Positions 44,762 through 54,069 of a stretch of DNA of 64,000 bases are shown piece by piece. The stretch is from positions 53,072-117,071 of the forward strand of contig CAYOXD010000001.1 of NCBI GenBank assembly GCA_964407825.1, given 5' to 3'. A program made the position numbers and the translations under genes. Origin of the DNA: CAYOXD01 sp964407825 (lineage in GTDB: Bacteria; Desulfobacterota; Desulfobacteria; Desulfobacterales; JAFDDL01). Each line of letters starts with the position of its first letter. Within the stretch, counting starts at the first letter, position 1. Below the pieces are notes generated by a model. The model was given only the letters and a program-made list of their open reading frames with translations, was not told where the DNA came from and did not search any database.

Positions 44762-45157
44762 TCAGGTATTTTGCGGTTTCATTAGCTCTTCTTCAGCGCG
44801 CTTGACTGCTTCCAGGATCTCTCCCATCTTGAACGGCTTGGCCAGAAAATCGAAGACTCCCTTCTGGTAGGAGGTCTTTGCCGTTTCCATGGTGGCGAAC
44901 CCGGTGATCACGATCACCACCGTGCGGGGGGAACGTTCCTTGACGACACCCAGAAATGCCATGCCGTCCATGCCCTCCATCTTCAGGTCAGTGATGACGA
45001 TATCAAATTCCTTCTTGAGGACCCGGGCGAAGGCGTCCTGGCTGCGCAAATAGGTTTCGACTTCGTAACCGCACTTTTCCAGCACGGGACGCAACCGGTT
45101 TAAAACGATCTGTTCGTCGTCCAGAATGAGTATGGATGTTTTGCCATGGTTTGCCAT
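44762..45157 (-). CDS. Single-domain response regulator
   Basis: A 131-aa CheY-like receiver. The acidic pair is LILDDEQ, the phospho-acceptor lies in DIVITDLKMEGMDG, the Thr/Ser switch in VIVITGFATMET, and the Lys in DFLAKPFK. No output domain is present. The start MANHGK is chosen over 45244 because GGGGGAAAG lies upstream and the extension is not receiver-like. It resembles the receiver of the sigma-54 activator at 50234, so it may share its kinase. Confidence 0.9.
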   Translation of the reverse strand: MANHGKTSILILDDEQIVLNRLRPVLEKCGYEVETYLRSQDAFARVLKKEFDIVITDLKMEGMDGMAFLGVVKERSPRTVVIVITGFATMETAKTSYQKGVFDFLAKPFKMGEILEAVKRAEEELMKPQNT

Positions 45158-45240
45158 TTTCTTTCCCCCCAGTCTATTGGGTTGTGCGAAAGCGTTGGAT
45201 CCCCGGAACGCCGTATGGAAGAGCCCCATTGCCCGGCCCC

Positions 45241-47814
45241 TCACGGGGACGGGGCGGCCTCCCTGGCGGTCATTTCTTGAAACAGGGTCAGATAACGCTC
45301 GATTTGACCGTCGCTGTTCATCTTGACATCGAGCTGGCGGGTAAAGGCGACCAGCCGGCCCAGAAGAGACATTTGGGACACCATGACGCCGGGTGCCCGT
45401 TTCTTGACTCTCGCCACGACCAGATCCTGCCGGAGTTGCACCACAAAATCGTTTTGCTCGAGGATCATGGCGATCAGTTTGGCGCGCCGGTTTCGCCGGG
45501 TCTGATCCGTCACCCCCCCGAGGAAGCGAAAATAGGCGTAATTGTCGTTCACGTTCTCGCTGATATAGGCGTCAATGATATTGAAGTGATACCCCACCCG
45601 CAGGTGAATGTTGGTGTACTGCCTGGACACCACCGCCAGGTTCCGTCCGATCTCCTTCGGGCTGGCCTGGTGTGTGGAAAAGGTACGCGTTATGCTGGAC
45701 ATGAGGCTCTTGAAATCCACGACCACCGGATCGGTGCTCCACAGGTCCGCGGCCTGAAGTCCCGCTAAAAAGGCCCGCATGGGCCGGGATCGCACCTGGG
45801 AGGGCTCGACGAGGGACGCGTCTTCCCCGTCCGAGACGCCCCCACCGATATCGATGAGGGTCAGGTGCAGTGGGATGTCCAGCTTGAGACGCATCTCCTG
45901 CCCCTTGGACCAGCCCAAAACACGACTCGCGTTCAGATGCGACAATTCGGCAACCGCCTTTTCATGGATGAACCGCGTGATATCATGATAGGTCTGGCAA
46001 TTTCGAGGTGTAAAATTCTTGTCCTTTGGATCCACCAGATTCAGCGGGGCGATCCTTTTCAGTATCCGCCGCAGCAGGCGGTATTCGTACGTCTCCTCAA
46101 AGGGATGGGCCACGAATTCATAGAGACAGAGCTTATCGACGATCCCATCGTAGATGATATTCTGCTCCGCGTCCATGGTAATTTCCCGTCCGGAATCCAG
46201 TAGCTTGGTGGCCACATCCGTATTGACAATGGCGGGGATGCGAAATTCCCGGACGATGGTGGCCATATGTCCCGTGGCCGATCCGATGTCCGTGATCATG
46301 CCCCGCGCCCTGCCCGCCACAGCGGCAAACTTTGGCGAGGACTGCTTGGCCACCAGGATGGCGCCGCTCGGGAACCGCTCGAGATCCTCATCCGTGCGGA
46401 CCACCCAGACCGGACCGCTGGCAACGCCGTTCTGGGCCACAACGCCCTTTCCGGAAAAGATGATCGGGTGATCGCTGATAACTTCCGAAATATCGCAGAC
46501 CACTTGGCTGATCCGGGCCCGGATGTTCAGGGGGCGGGACTGGAGGATGTGGAGGTCGCCCTGGGCGTCGAAGGTCCATTCCACCTCCTGGGGTTTGCGA
46601 AAGTATTGTTCGATGCCGAGCCCCAGTGAAGCAATGCGCAGGATCTCCGCCTCCGTCAGGCAGGGCCGGTCCTGCTCCTCTAGGGGAACCGGTTCGAAAG
46701 CACATCCACCCCCGGCCTGCAGGCTCCAGCGCAGGGGCTTGGGGACCACCTCCATTCGCATGATCCGCTGCGGGCTGCTTCGGGTGATCTGGTACTGGTC
46801 AGCCACCACCTTTCCGGCCACGACGGGCGCTCCCAATCCCCAGGCAGCCGAAAGCGTCATCCTTTCAGAATCGGGCGCCACGGGATCGAGGGTCAGGAGC
46901 ACCCCGCTCTTGGCCCCTTCGATGGTCCGCTGGCAGGCCACGGCCATGGCCACCTCATTGTCGTAAATACCCTTTTCCAGCCGGTAATTCATGGCGGATG
47001 CCGCATAGGTCGATGCCAGAACCTGCCGGTACGCCTCCATGAGATGGTCCGGTGAAATGTTGAGCAGGGTTGCGAACTGGCCAGCAAAGCTATGCTCGCT
47101 GTCCTCACCCAGGGCGCTGCTTCGGATGGACCAACTGGGCCGGAGGGCCTCAGGCCCCTTTTGGGCTTCCGACAGGGCGCTTCGAACCGCCTGGCGGATA
47201 TCGGATGGTACCTCGCCGGCCAGAATCATGGATTTAATCTGCCGTGAGGCTTCCGCAGTGGGAATCCCACCCGATGTCCACTGCGCCAGAATGGCGGGGA
47301 TCTTCTGGGTCAGGCCGTTGGCATCCAGGAACCGCTGGAAAGCCGCCACGGTGATGGCAAACCCATCTGGAATGGGCATGGCCAATCTGTTTTTCAATTC
47401 GGCGAGGTTGGCATTTTTCCCCCCCACCACCTCGGCCGAGGCGACGGTGATGTCCCGGTAGGGAATGGTCAGGGGCATGTGAGATACATTGACCCGTCCT
47501 TCGAGCTCCATTTGGATGTCGCGGGATATCCGTTCAAAGGGTTCCGCGATCTCCCGGTAGGATTCCTGAACAAGAATGTTAAAATTATCAATGAGGGTAT
47601 GAACCAAATCCGTCATGCGCTCACAGGTGCTTAGGATGTACTGACGGTCGAACACGTAGGCGCCACCGGACTTATCGTTTATGTCCGCCATGAGTTCCAG
47701 GATCTGGTTGTTGAGTTTCAAGATGTCCTGAAACCGGGCGAAAAGAACGGTCAGGGGTGCCGGCGTCCGCCTGCGGCGCCATCCCGCCAGGAGTTGCCTG
47801 ACCAGTTTGATCAT
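45241..47814 (-). CDS. PEP-synthase-like protein without the PEP-binding barrel
   Basis: An 857-aa protein. Residues 20-115 are helical. From about 120 to 440 there is a PPDK N-terminal ATP-binding region (VVGGKNANLAELK, SIRSSALGEDSEHSFAGQFATLL). A mobile phosphohistidine domain follows, with the histidine in GSATGHMATIV (residue 516). The C-terminal 300 residues are family-specific and replace the PEP/pyruvate TIM barrel of PpsA. It could move phosphate from ATP onto its own histidine, but the acceptor is unknown. It lies inside the stress-gene run. Confidence 0.85.
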   Translation of the reverse strand: MIKLVRQLLAGWRRRRTPAPLTVLFARFQDILKLNNQILELMADINDKSGGAYVFDRQYILSTCERMTDLVHTLIDNFNILVQESYREIAEPFERISRDIQMELEGRVNVSHMPLTIPYRDITVASAEVVGGKNANLAELKNRLAMPIPDGFAITVAAFQRFLDANGLTQKIPAILAQWTSGGIPTAEASRQIKSMILAGEVPSDIRQAVRSALSEAQKGPEALRPSWSIRSSALGEDSEHSFAGQFATLLNISPDHLMEAYRQVLASTYAASAMNYRLEKGIYDNEVAMAVACQRTIEGAKSGVLLTLDPVAPDSERMTLSAAWGLGAPVVAGKVVADQYQITRSSPQRIMRMEVVPKPLRWSLQAGGGCAFEPVPLEEQDRPCLTEAEILRIASLGLGIEQYFRKPQEVEWTFDAQGDLHILQSRPLNIRARISQVVCDISEVISDHPIIFSGKGVVAQNGVASGPVWVVRTDEDLERFPSGAILVAKQSSPKFAAVAGRARGMITDIGSATGHMATIVREFRIPAIVNTDVATKLLDSGREITMDAEQNIIYDGIVDKLCLYEFVAHPFEETYEYRLLRRILKRIAPLNLVDPKDKNFTPRNCQTYHDITRFIHEKAVAELSHLNASRVLGWSKGQEMRLKLDIPLHLTLIDIGGGVSDGEDASLVEPSQVRSRPMRAFLAGLQAADLWSTDPVVVDFKSLMSSITRTFSTHQASPKEIGRNLAVVSRQYTNIHLRVGYHFNIIDAYISENVNDNYAYFRFLGGVTDQTRRNRRAKLIAMILEQNDFVVQLRQDLVVARVKKRAPGVMVSQMSLLGRLVAFTRQLDVKMNSDGQIERYLTLFQEMTAREAAPSP

Positions 47815-47853
47815 ACCCTCATTCCCCCGTTGGTTCCCAGAAGCCGCAGCGTA

Positions 47854-48639
47854 TCAGTGTGCGCCCCCGCCCCCCTTGAACAGATACCCGATGAGCAGGC
47901 CGGCACCAATGGCTACCAGTACCGCCAGGACCCCATAGAGCAAGCTGTGATTGAAGGCAAGATTGGACAGAAACGCCGGCATTCCCACTGTTCGCGCCTG
48001 GATCACATGGGCATCCCGCGCCAGGATCTGCCCGTCCCGGATGGCAAAGGTCTCCAAGGTGTAAGCGCCGGGCACCAGCCCCGATGGCAAATGAACGCTG
48101 GCATGAAAGGCCCTGACACCCCCCTTGTCCTCGTAATGGATGGCGCGGGATTGGATGCCGTAGAGTCCATCGCGTTCCTTCAGCTTCAGGAACTCTCCAA
48201 TGAGCAACTGTCGGTCCTGCCCCTGGGGCGAAATCTCTATTTTCCTCGCCAGGGACTCGAAGCCCAATCCCAGCTTTTGCCAGGTTTCGGGCTGGTGGGT
48301 CATCAGCCAGCTCAGCTCGTTCGATGGCACCAGCAGCATCAGCGTCGGCACGTTATCCATTTCCACCGAGCCCATATTCATCCATAACACCCGCAGGGCC
48401 TTCCCCTTCTTTTTGAAGTGCTCGTTGCCGAGTTTTCCCGTGATCCGGATCAGGGCCTCTGCATCTTTGGGAAGGGTTCCGGAGACGAACAGATTGTCCC
48501 CATTATATGTGGTTCCGATGGAAACGGCAGCAGGATTCACGTAAACGGTCAGGGGTGTTTCCATCATGGCAGCGGCCTGCCCCCCCCATCCCAAGGCAAC
48601 CGCCAAAAAAATCATCAAAGCACAGCGTTGAATTCTCAT
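47854..48639 (-). CDS. TIGR02186-family exported protein
   Basis: A 261-aa protein. It has a signal peptide (about 1-24), a beta-rich exported body (YVNPAAVSIGTTYNGDNLFVSGTLP) and a C-terminal membrane helix near 232-254 (SLLYGVLAVLVAIGAGLLIGYLF). These features fit the TIGR02186 family, which typically sits beside TauE/SafE permeases. The start follows GGGAGG; the permease gene ends 3 bp upstream. It is probably an accessory subunit for that permease. Confidence 0.82.
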   Translation of the reverse strand: MRIQRCALMIFLAVALGWGGQAAAMMETPLTVYVNPAAVSIGTTYNGDNLFVSGTLPKDAEALIRITGKLGNEHFKKKGKALRVLWMNMGSVEMDNVPTLMLLVPSNELSWLMTHQPETWQKLGLGFESLARKIEISPQGQDRQLLIGEFLKLKERDGLYGIQSRAIHYEDKGGVRAFHASVHLPSGLVPGAYTLETFAIRDGQILARDAHVIQARTVGMPAFLSNLAFNHSLLYGVLAVLVAIGAGLLIGYLFKGGGGAH

Positions 48640-48642
48640 TGA

Positions 48643-49572
48643 TCAATGTCCTCCCATATGAGCCAGTAGTATACCGGGTTGTGCCAGAAGCCCATAGAGC
48701 ATCTTGCCCATGACCACCAACACGAGAGAAGCCAGGATGATTTTGAGTTGATCGGCTTTCAGATTCTTGCTGATTTTTGCCCCCAGCTGGGCGCCGAGGG
48801 CAGAACCGACCATCAAAAACAGCGCCAGCACAAAATCGACGGTGTGATTGCTGTAAGACTGCATGATGGTAACGTCGATGCAGGTGAACAGGATCTGGAA
48901 AAGGCTCGTTCCCACCACCACGTGCATGGGCATCCGGAGCATATACACCATCACCGGTACCATGATAAATCCGCCGCCGACGCCCATGATCGCGGCCAGG
49001 ACCCCCACCAGGACCCCCATCGCCAAGGGCAGCAAAAAGGACATCTCCACGCCGGATTTGTCAAAATAGGTCTGCCCGGGCAACATCTTTATCAGGCGGC
49101 TGTAAGAGGATTCCTTTACGGGCGCGGCTTTTTGGGCCGTGTCGATGGGTTTCTTGCGGAGCGCCTGAAGGCTCTCCACGAACATGAAGATACCGACGAA
49201 CCCCAGCATCAACACATAGGTGACATTGATCAGAAAGTCGGCGTTTCCCAGGTGGCGCAGCACCTTGATTACCTGCACCCCGCCGGTCCCACCGATAACG
49301 CCGCCGATCAGGAGCAGAATCCCCATCTTAAAGTCCACGTTTCCCAGGCGGTAATGGGCAAAGGTGCCGGAGGTGGAAGCCCCTACGATCTGGTTGGAAT
49401 CCGAGGCCGCCGCCACTGTGGGGGGGATACCGAACATAATCAGAAGCGGCGTCATGAGAAACCCACCACCCACTCCGAATATGCCGGAGAGCAAGCCAAC
49501 GAGGCCACCCAACCCCAGGATCAAGAACACATTGATGCTGTTTCCTGCAATCGGTAAATACAAATGCCACAT
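48643..49572 (-). CDS. TauE/SafE (TSUP) family sulfite/anion exporter
   Basis: A 309-aa polytopic protein of the TSUP family. It has two repeats of the form GLLSGIFGVGGGFLMTPLL and GVLAAIMGVGGGFIMVPVM, the diagnostic glycine-rich helices, with about eight membrane segments in total. TSUP proteins carry sulfite, sulfonates or sulfur-containing organic acids. AAGGAG lies upstream. Immediate neighbours are usp and TIGR02186 genes. Confidence 0.92.
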   Translation of the reverse strand: MWHLYLPIAGNSINVFLILGLGGLVGLLSGIFGVGGGFLMTPLLIMFGIPPTVAAASDSNQIVGASTSGTFAHYRLGNVDFKMGILLLIGGVIGGTGGVQVIKVLRHLGNADFLINVTYVLMLGFVGIFMFVESLQALRKKPIDTAQKAAPVKESSYSRLIKMLPGQTYFDKSGVEMSFLLPLAMGVLVGVLAAIMGVGGGFIMVPVMVYMLRMPMHVVVGTSLFQILFTCIDVTIMQSYSNHTVDFVLALFLMVGSALGAQLGAKISKNLKADQLKIILASLVLVVMGKMLYGLLAQPGILLAHMGGH

Positions 49573-49597
49573 GATGGTCTCCTTATATAATAAAAGA

Positions 49598-50014
49598 TTA
49601 ACTTATCGGCTTCATATGAACGACTTCGATACGGCAGGTCAGTCGGTGGTGAAGTTTCTCGAGGAATTCGGCAAAATCGCCTTCATGGGCATCGGATTCG
49701 CCTGGAGAGGCGATCACCAGGAGGGTGATCCGGTTCTGCTGGATGTGACGGATCAGCTCGCCTGCATAGTCCCCCTGGGCCTGATAATATTCCAGGGGGA
49801 CCCCATCGGCGCGGCCCTCGTCGATCAACGCCTTGATCTTGTCCATGGCCGTTTCCACATGCTTCGGGGAGTGATCCCCCCCCCCGCCCCTGGCCGGTGG
49901 AACCACCAGCAGAAAAGACACGTGCGAATTGATACGCTTGGCCAGGTTCAGAGCATGAATGCCAGCCCACAGGCTGGCGGGGTCCGGACTCATTCCGGCT
50001 AAAATTCTTTCCAT
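49598..50014 (-). CDS. Universal stress protein, first gene of the stress run
   Basis: A 138-aa Usp-like protein (RILAGMSPDPASLWAGIHALNLAKRI, SFLLVVPPARGGG, LLVIASPGESDAHE). It lacks a clear ATP-binding loop. The start MERILAG is supported by GGAAGGAG a few bases upstream; an in-frame start at 50071 would lie upstream of the predicted promoter. A -24/-12-type promoter is placed so that transcription would start about 17 bases before this ATG. Confidence 0.82.
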   Translation of the reverse strand: MERILAGMSPDPASLWAGIHALNLAKRINSHVSFLLVVPPARGGGGDHSPKHVETAMDKIKALIDEGRADGVPLEYYQAQGDYAGELIRHIQQNRITLLVIASPGESDAHEGDFAEFLEKLHHRLTCRIEVVHMKPIS

Positions 50015-50040
50015 GGCGTCTCCTTCCATCCGGAATGAAA

Positions 50041-50057
50041 CAGCATGAACCATGCCA
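50041..50057 (-). promoter_or_regulatory. Sigma-54 (-24/-12) promoter candidate
   Basis: The minus strand reads TGGCATGGTTCATGCTG. GG and GC are exactly 10 bases apart, and the match to TGGCAC-N5-TTGCW has two differences. It lies directly upstream of the usp ribosome site and next to the gene of a sigma-54 activator. Confidence 0.65.
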
Positions 50058-50119
50058 CATTTGCGAGTCAATTATATCAATTTGTTACAACGAAAGAAGG
50101 GGGCCCCGGGCATCATTCT

Positions 50120-50132
50120 TTTCAAATTGAAA
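50120..50132. promoter_or_regulatory. Inverted-repeat activator site 1 (TTTC-N5-GAAA)
   Basis: TTTC-AAATT-GAAA with further symmetry (TTTCAA...TTGAAA). It lies about 65-80 bp upstream of the -24 element and shares its layout with site 2. Confidence 0.5.
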
Positions 50133-50200
50133 CATAAGGGGCAAAATACCTAATTGTCGTGGTATATCATTGGGATGGGTGAAAATTCCGAAATGCGCTT

Positions 50201-50215
50201 GTTTCGTTTTGAAAC
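50201..50215. promoter_or_regulatory. Inverted-repeat activator site 2 (GTTTC-N5-GAAAC)
   Basis: GTTTC-GTTTT-GAAAC lies about 150 bp upstream of the -24 element and just past the activator gene stop. Spacing and arm sequence match site 1, a pattern expected for enhancer sites of an NtrC-type protein. Confidence 0.5.
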
Positions 50216-50233
50216 GCGGATAAACGCAACCCC

Positions 50234-51589
50234 TCACCCCCGTAACCGATAGCGTTTCATTTTGCGCCATAGCGTGGTCCGGGGAAGATTCAGGATCTTG
50301 GCGGCCTGGATCTTATTGTTCCGGGTCTTCCTGAGCACCTTTTGGATGTGCAACCTCTCGATCTCCTCGAGGTTAAGAAGTCCTTCGCCCTCGATGAGAT
50401 TGAATTCGAGCTGCTGAAGATCGGGCGGCAGGTCCCGCACCTGCACAACCTTGCCGTTGCTCAAGGCCACGGCTCGCTGAATGATGTTCTCGAGTTCGCG
50501 CACATTTCCCGGGAAATGATACTGCATTAGAACATCCAGTGCCTTATCGGAGATGCCCTCCACAGTCTTGCCGAAGTACCCGTTGTACTTGCCGATGAAG
50601 GCGGAAACAAACAGCGGGATATCCTCCCGTCGTTCGGTGAGCCGGGGCAGATGTATGGAAACCACATTGAGCCGGTAGAACAGATCCTCCCGGAACTCAC
50701 CGTCCTGGCTTGCCTTCTTCAGATCCTTGTTGCTGGCAGCGACAATTCGGATGTCCACCGCGATGGACTGGGTACCGCCAACCCGCAGAATGGCCTTCTC
50801 CTGGATGGCACGCAGAAGCTTCACCTGCATGGACAGGGGCATTTCGCCGATTTCGTCAAGGAAAACCGTGCCGCCGGCGGCCGAGTCCAGCAGACCGATC
50901 TTGGTATGGGTAGCGCCCGTGAAGGCCCCCTTCTCGTGGCCGAAAAGCTCGCTGCAGATCAGTTCCTCGTTGAAGGCCGCGCAGTTGAAAGACACAAAGG
51001 GCTTGCCCGATCGGGGACTGATGGCATGGATGGACCGGGCGACGAGCTCCTTTCCCGTACCACTGTCCCCCTGGAGCAACACGTTGCAATCCACGGCGGC
51101 CACCTTGTTCACCATGGCCAGCACCTCCTGCATGGCCGGGCAGGCACCGATGAACTGATCCGCGACGGGGTGCCGGGGGGTCAGGGCCGCCTGAAGGCGA
51201 CGGTTTTCTTCGCGCGCCAGGAATCTCTCTCTGGCGCCCGCGGCCAATGCCGTAATCTGGCTGAGCTTGAAAGGCTTGCTGAGATAGTGGAAGGCAGCCT
51301 TTTTCATGGCCTCCACAGCGGATTCGATGGACCCGTGTCCGGTGATGACAATGATCTCCACATCCTCGTAACGTTCGGTCAGGGCGGAGAGGATCTCCAT
51401 GCCCTGGATATCCGGCAGTTTCAGATCCAGGAAGATGAGCTGAAAGGGGGCTTCGGCCATACGTTTCAAAAAGGGACTGCCCGCGCCGAAGGTCTCCGTT
51501 TTAAAACCCTCTTTCTCCAGAACAGGTGTTAACCGGTCACGGACGATGACCTCATCGTCCACTACGGCCGCTCGAAAAAATGGCGTCAC
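50234..51589 (-). CDS. Sigma-54-dependent response regulator (NtrC type)
   Basis: A 451-aa protein. The receiver (1-120) has VVDDE, phospho-acceptor LIFLDLKLPDIQG and KPFK. The AAA+ domain (about 145-375) has Walker A GDSGTGKE, the sigma-54 contact loop GAFTGA and Walker B GGTVFLDEIGE. The C-terminal Fis-type HTH is NNKIQAAKILNLPRTTLWRKMKRY. Its start overlaps the kinase stop by 4 bp (ATGA). Adjacent -24/-12 and repeat sites suggest it activates the usp-tauE/safE run. Confidence 0.97.
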   Translation of the reverse strand: MTPFFRAAVVDDEVIVRDRLTPVLEKEGFKTETFGAGSPFLKRMAEAPFQLIFLDLKLPDIQGMEILSALTERYEDVEIIVITGHGSIESAVEAMKKAAFHYLSKPFKLSQITALAAGARERFLAREENRRLQAALTPRHPVADQFIGACPAMQEVLAMVNKVAAVDCNVLLQGDSGTGKELVARSIHAISPRSGKPFVSFNCAAFNEELICSELFGHEKGAFTGATHTKIGLLDSAAGGTVFLDEIGEMPLSMQVKLLRAIQEKAILRVGGTQSIAVDIRIVAASNKDLKKASQDGEFREDLFYRLNVVSIHLPRLTERREDIPLFVSAFIGKYNGYFGKTVEGISDKALDVLMQYHFPGNVRELENIIQRAVALSNGKVVQVRDLPPDLQQLEFNLIEGEGLLNLEEIERLHIQKVLRKTRNNKIQAAKILNLPRTTLWRKMKRYRLRG

Positions 51590-53013
51590 GATGTTTCCCC
51601 CTGTGGCGTATCGATGGGCAGCGAAATGGTGAAGCAGGTCCCCTCGTCCACCCGGCTGTTGACCTCGACGGATCCGCCATGGGCATGAATGATGCCATAG
51701 ACGAGGGAAAGCCCCAGGCCGGTGCCCTTGCCGACCTCCTTGGTCGTGTAAAATGGATCGAAGATATGGGCCATGTCCGAAGCGGGGATGCCGATCCCCG
51801 TATCGGAAATGGTGACGCGGACCCGGTCCTTGTCCCCCGGCGACGCGCCGATCTCGATGGTGCCCCCCTGGGGCATGGCATGGATGGCGTTGATGATGAT
51901 GTTGACAAAGGCGTTTTCCAGTTGCTGCTGCTTTCCCCTAACCGGCGGCAGCCCCGGGGCGATGTTCTTCACCAGGACGATCCCCTTGACCATGAGTTGA
52001 TTTTTCACCAATTGCAGCGTTTTTTCAAGGACGCTGCTGATGTCCAGGCGGACGAGGACCGGCTTTTCGGATCTCGAAAACTCCAGCAAATGCTTCACGA
52101 TGAGGCTGGCCCGGTCAGCCTGGCCGATAATGTCCTCCAGGAGGCTTTTGCGCTCCTCCAGATCGTCTCCCCCACCGTCGCCCATCAGCAACAGGGTCTC
52201 GGCCGTCAGGGATATATTGTTCAAGGGGTTATTGAGCTCATGGGCGATGCCCGAGGTGAAGGTGCCGATGGAGGCCAGCTTCCTGGACTGGAGCAGCTGT
52301 TCCTGTCGGGTTTCCAACTCGACGGCCATCTTGTTGAAAGCGTCGATTAATTTGGTGATTTCATTTACATTTTTAACGTGATAGGAGATGGGGCGGAAGC
52401 TCCCGGAGGCCAAATGTTTCAAGGCACCCCGAATGGTGTAGAGCGGCTTGAGGATGCTGGCGCTGACCAATTGGAAAACGATAATGGTAAGGGCGACAAA
52501 GATCACGAAGTAGGCAACCGGGAGAATCAGGCTACGGTTCAGCGCGTTATCGATGTGGCTGCGCTTGGTCCGGATCAGGTTCTGGGCGAATTCCACCAGA
52601 TTCTTTCCCTGATCCCGGATCTCCTCCACACGGGCGCCCTGGCGCCCCTGGGCACCGGCGGCCATGGCCTTTTTCATGAGGGCCGCATAGTCCCCGAGGG
52701 CGCTCTTGAACCTGAGGAACTGCTTACGCCCCACGACCTGGGAGATATCAGGGCCAAGCGAGTCAAAGCCCTCTTCGGTCTTCGCGAGATAGGCCTCCCA
52801 ATTTTCGATGCTGGCAGCATCGCCGTAGTAGGTAAAGTTCTTTTCAAAGCGCCGCATTTCCAGGATATGGTTGAGGACATTGTCGAAATTCTCGATCATG
52901 ACCAATTTGCGCTTCAGGGAATACATGGTGGCATAGTGCAGAATCGTCAGCATCCCGCTGAAAATCAGGCACACGGCAAAGAGCGTAATGATCCGTCCCC
53001 GGATGGACTTCAT
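51586..53013 (-). CDS. Membrane sensor histidine kinase
   Basis: A 475-aa kinase. There are two membrane helices (about 7-28 and 158-182) enclosing a helical periplasmic sensor, then a HAMP-like region. The HisKA box is GTFTSGIAHELNNPLNNIS, and the ATPase has N-box VFVNIIINAIH-like, DTGIGIPASDMAHIFDPFYTTK and GTGLGLSLVYGI. The start MKSIRGR follows GGGGAGG; the frame is open to 53103. It is co-transcribed with the sigma-54 response regulator, its likely partner. Confidence 0.95.
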   Translation of the reverse strand: MKSIRGRIITLFAVCLIFSGMLTILHYATMYSLKRKLVMIENFDNVLNHILEMRRFEKNFTYYGDAASIENWEAYLAKTEEGFDSLGPDISQVVGRKQFLRFKSALGDYAALMKKAMAAGAQGRQGARVEEIRDQGKNLVEFAQNLIRTKRSHIDNALNRSLILPVAYFVIFVALTIIVFQLVSASILKPLYTIRGALKHLASGSFRPISYHVKNVNEITKLIDAFNKMAVELETRQEQLLQSRKLASIGTFTSGIAHELNNPLNNISLTAETLLLMGDGGGDDLEERKSLLEDIIGQADRASLIVKHLLEFSRSEKPVLVRLDISSVLEKTLQLVKNQLMVKGIVLVKNIAPGLPPVRGKQQQLENAFVNIIINAIHAMPQGGTIEIGASPGDKDRVRVTISDTGIGIPASDMAHIFDPFYTTKEVGKGTGLGLSLVYGIIHAHGGSVEVNSRVDEGTCFTISLPIDTPQGETS

Positions 53014-53332
53014 GGTGGCCTCCCCATCCCTGTCTCTGAATATAGACCTCATGATATGGTGTTCGCAAGGCTCGAGGGAAGAAACGCACGCCGACCCCGT
53101 CACGGCCGAGAGCGCAGCCCTGAACCAATCCCTTGGGACTTATTATATAAAGGCGCGCCAATTATCAACCCGGCCTGCATCCGGAAAATGCTTTCCATTG
53201 AACCCGTTTTATGCGAAACCCACCTTACAGCGGCACCAATCCGGGAGCCATCATCCAAAGCTGGCCTGGGCATCCGCCGGGGGGCCGACTGGCATGATCA
53301 TCCAACCCCATCCTATCAAGGAGGAACCTGAA
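53014..53332. other. Divergent intergenic region of kinase and DsrE-like genes
   Basis: No gene is seen. On the minus strand TATAAT (53142-53147) preceded by TTGATA (53163-53168) with a short 15-bp spacer could be the kinase promoter. AAGGAGG near 53319-53325 is the ribosome site of the DsrE-like gene. Confidence 0.4.
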
Positions 53333-53683
53333 ATGGCCAATTTCCTGTTTGTACTCAGCTCGAATGACAATGAAAAGGCAACCCGCTGTTTTCAATTCGC
53401 AAAAATCGCCCACGGCAAGGGACACAGGGTAAACCTGTTCTTCATCGACGGCGGGGTCGAATGGGCGATTCGAGACAGGGACGGAAGCATTCGGACCACC
53501 ACCGGCGACTGCCCTGCCGACTACCTCCCCTATCTGGTGGAAAACGAAGTCCCCGTGGGCATCTGCACGCCCTGCGCCAACAGCCGGAAGCTCGACGAAG
53601 CCCGCTTCCATCCCAACATGGCCCTGGACGGCGGCCCGCATCTGATCGATATGGCGGCTGAATCCAAGGTATTTAATTTCTAG
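53333..53683 (+). CDS. DsrE/DsrF-like sulfur-relay family protein
   Basis: A 116-aa alpha/beta protein of the DsrE fold (FLFVLSSNDNEKATRCFQFAKIAHGKGHRVNLFFIDGGVEWAI). A conserved cysteine pair appears in VGICTPCANS. DsrE-like proteins shuttle sulfur or bind small ligands. AAGGAGG precedes the start; the frame is open far upstream but without family similarity. It is divergent from the kinase operon. Confidence 0.85.
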   Translation: MANFLFVLSSNDNEKATRCFQFAKIAHGKGHRVNLFFIDGGVEWAIRDRDGSIRTTTGDCPADYLPYLVENEVPVGICTPCANSRKLDEARFHPNMALDGGPHLIDMAAESKVFNF

Positions 53684-53731
53684 GGGAGAGGATGTTCACC
53701 GGGAACAGCTGCCGCGTAGGGCCCATGCTGG

Positions 53732-53747
53732 GTTCAAAATATTGAAC
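53732..53747. promoter_or_regulatory. Operator-like repeat 1 upstream of lut genes
   Basis: GTTCAA-AATA-TTGAAC is a perfect 6-bp inverted repeat. A near copy lies 82 bp downstream, and both start GGGTTCAAAAT. Confidence 0.5.
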
Positions 53748-53813
53748 ACTCCCGAATATGCTTGTTATCCATTTATTATTATTTATTATTTTATACAAAA
53801 CCACCGAAATCGG

Positions 53814-53829
53814 GTTCAAAATTACGAAC
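53814..53829. promoter_or_regulatory. Operator-like repeat 2 upstream of lut genes
   Basis: GTTCAAAATTACGAAC has matching GTTC/GAAC arms and the same left half as repeat 1. The pair may bind one regulator cooperatively. Confidence 0.45.
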
Positions 53830-54069
53830 GGATACCTACCCAGCGCCGGGGGAGCCCCCAGGGGCGCGCCGGTTCCGAGCATGCCTCAAACCATGATTCA
53901 TCATGAATAAAATAAGCTCGTTATGAAATACATCAAAGACACGGGGAGGGCTTATTCGATATTGGCATTGCTATTGCATCCTTACTTTTCCAGTCAGATA
54001 ATTAATTTCATCTGTTCTCCTCCTTTCGGCTGGTTGTTTGGGCGCAACCGGCCGATATTTTCTCCTCCT

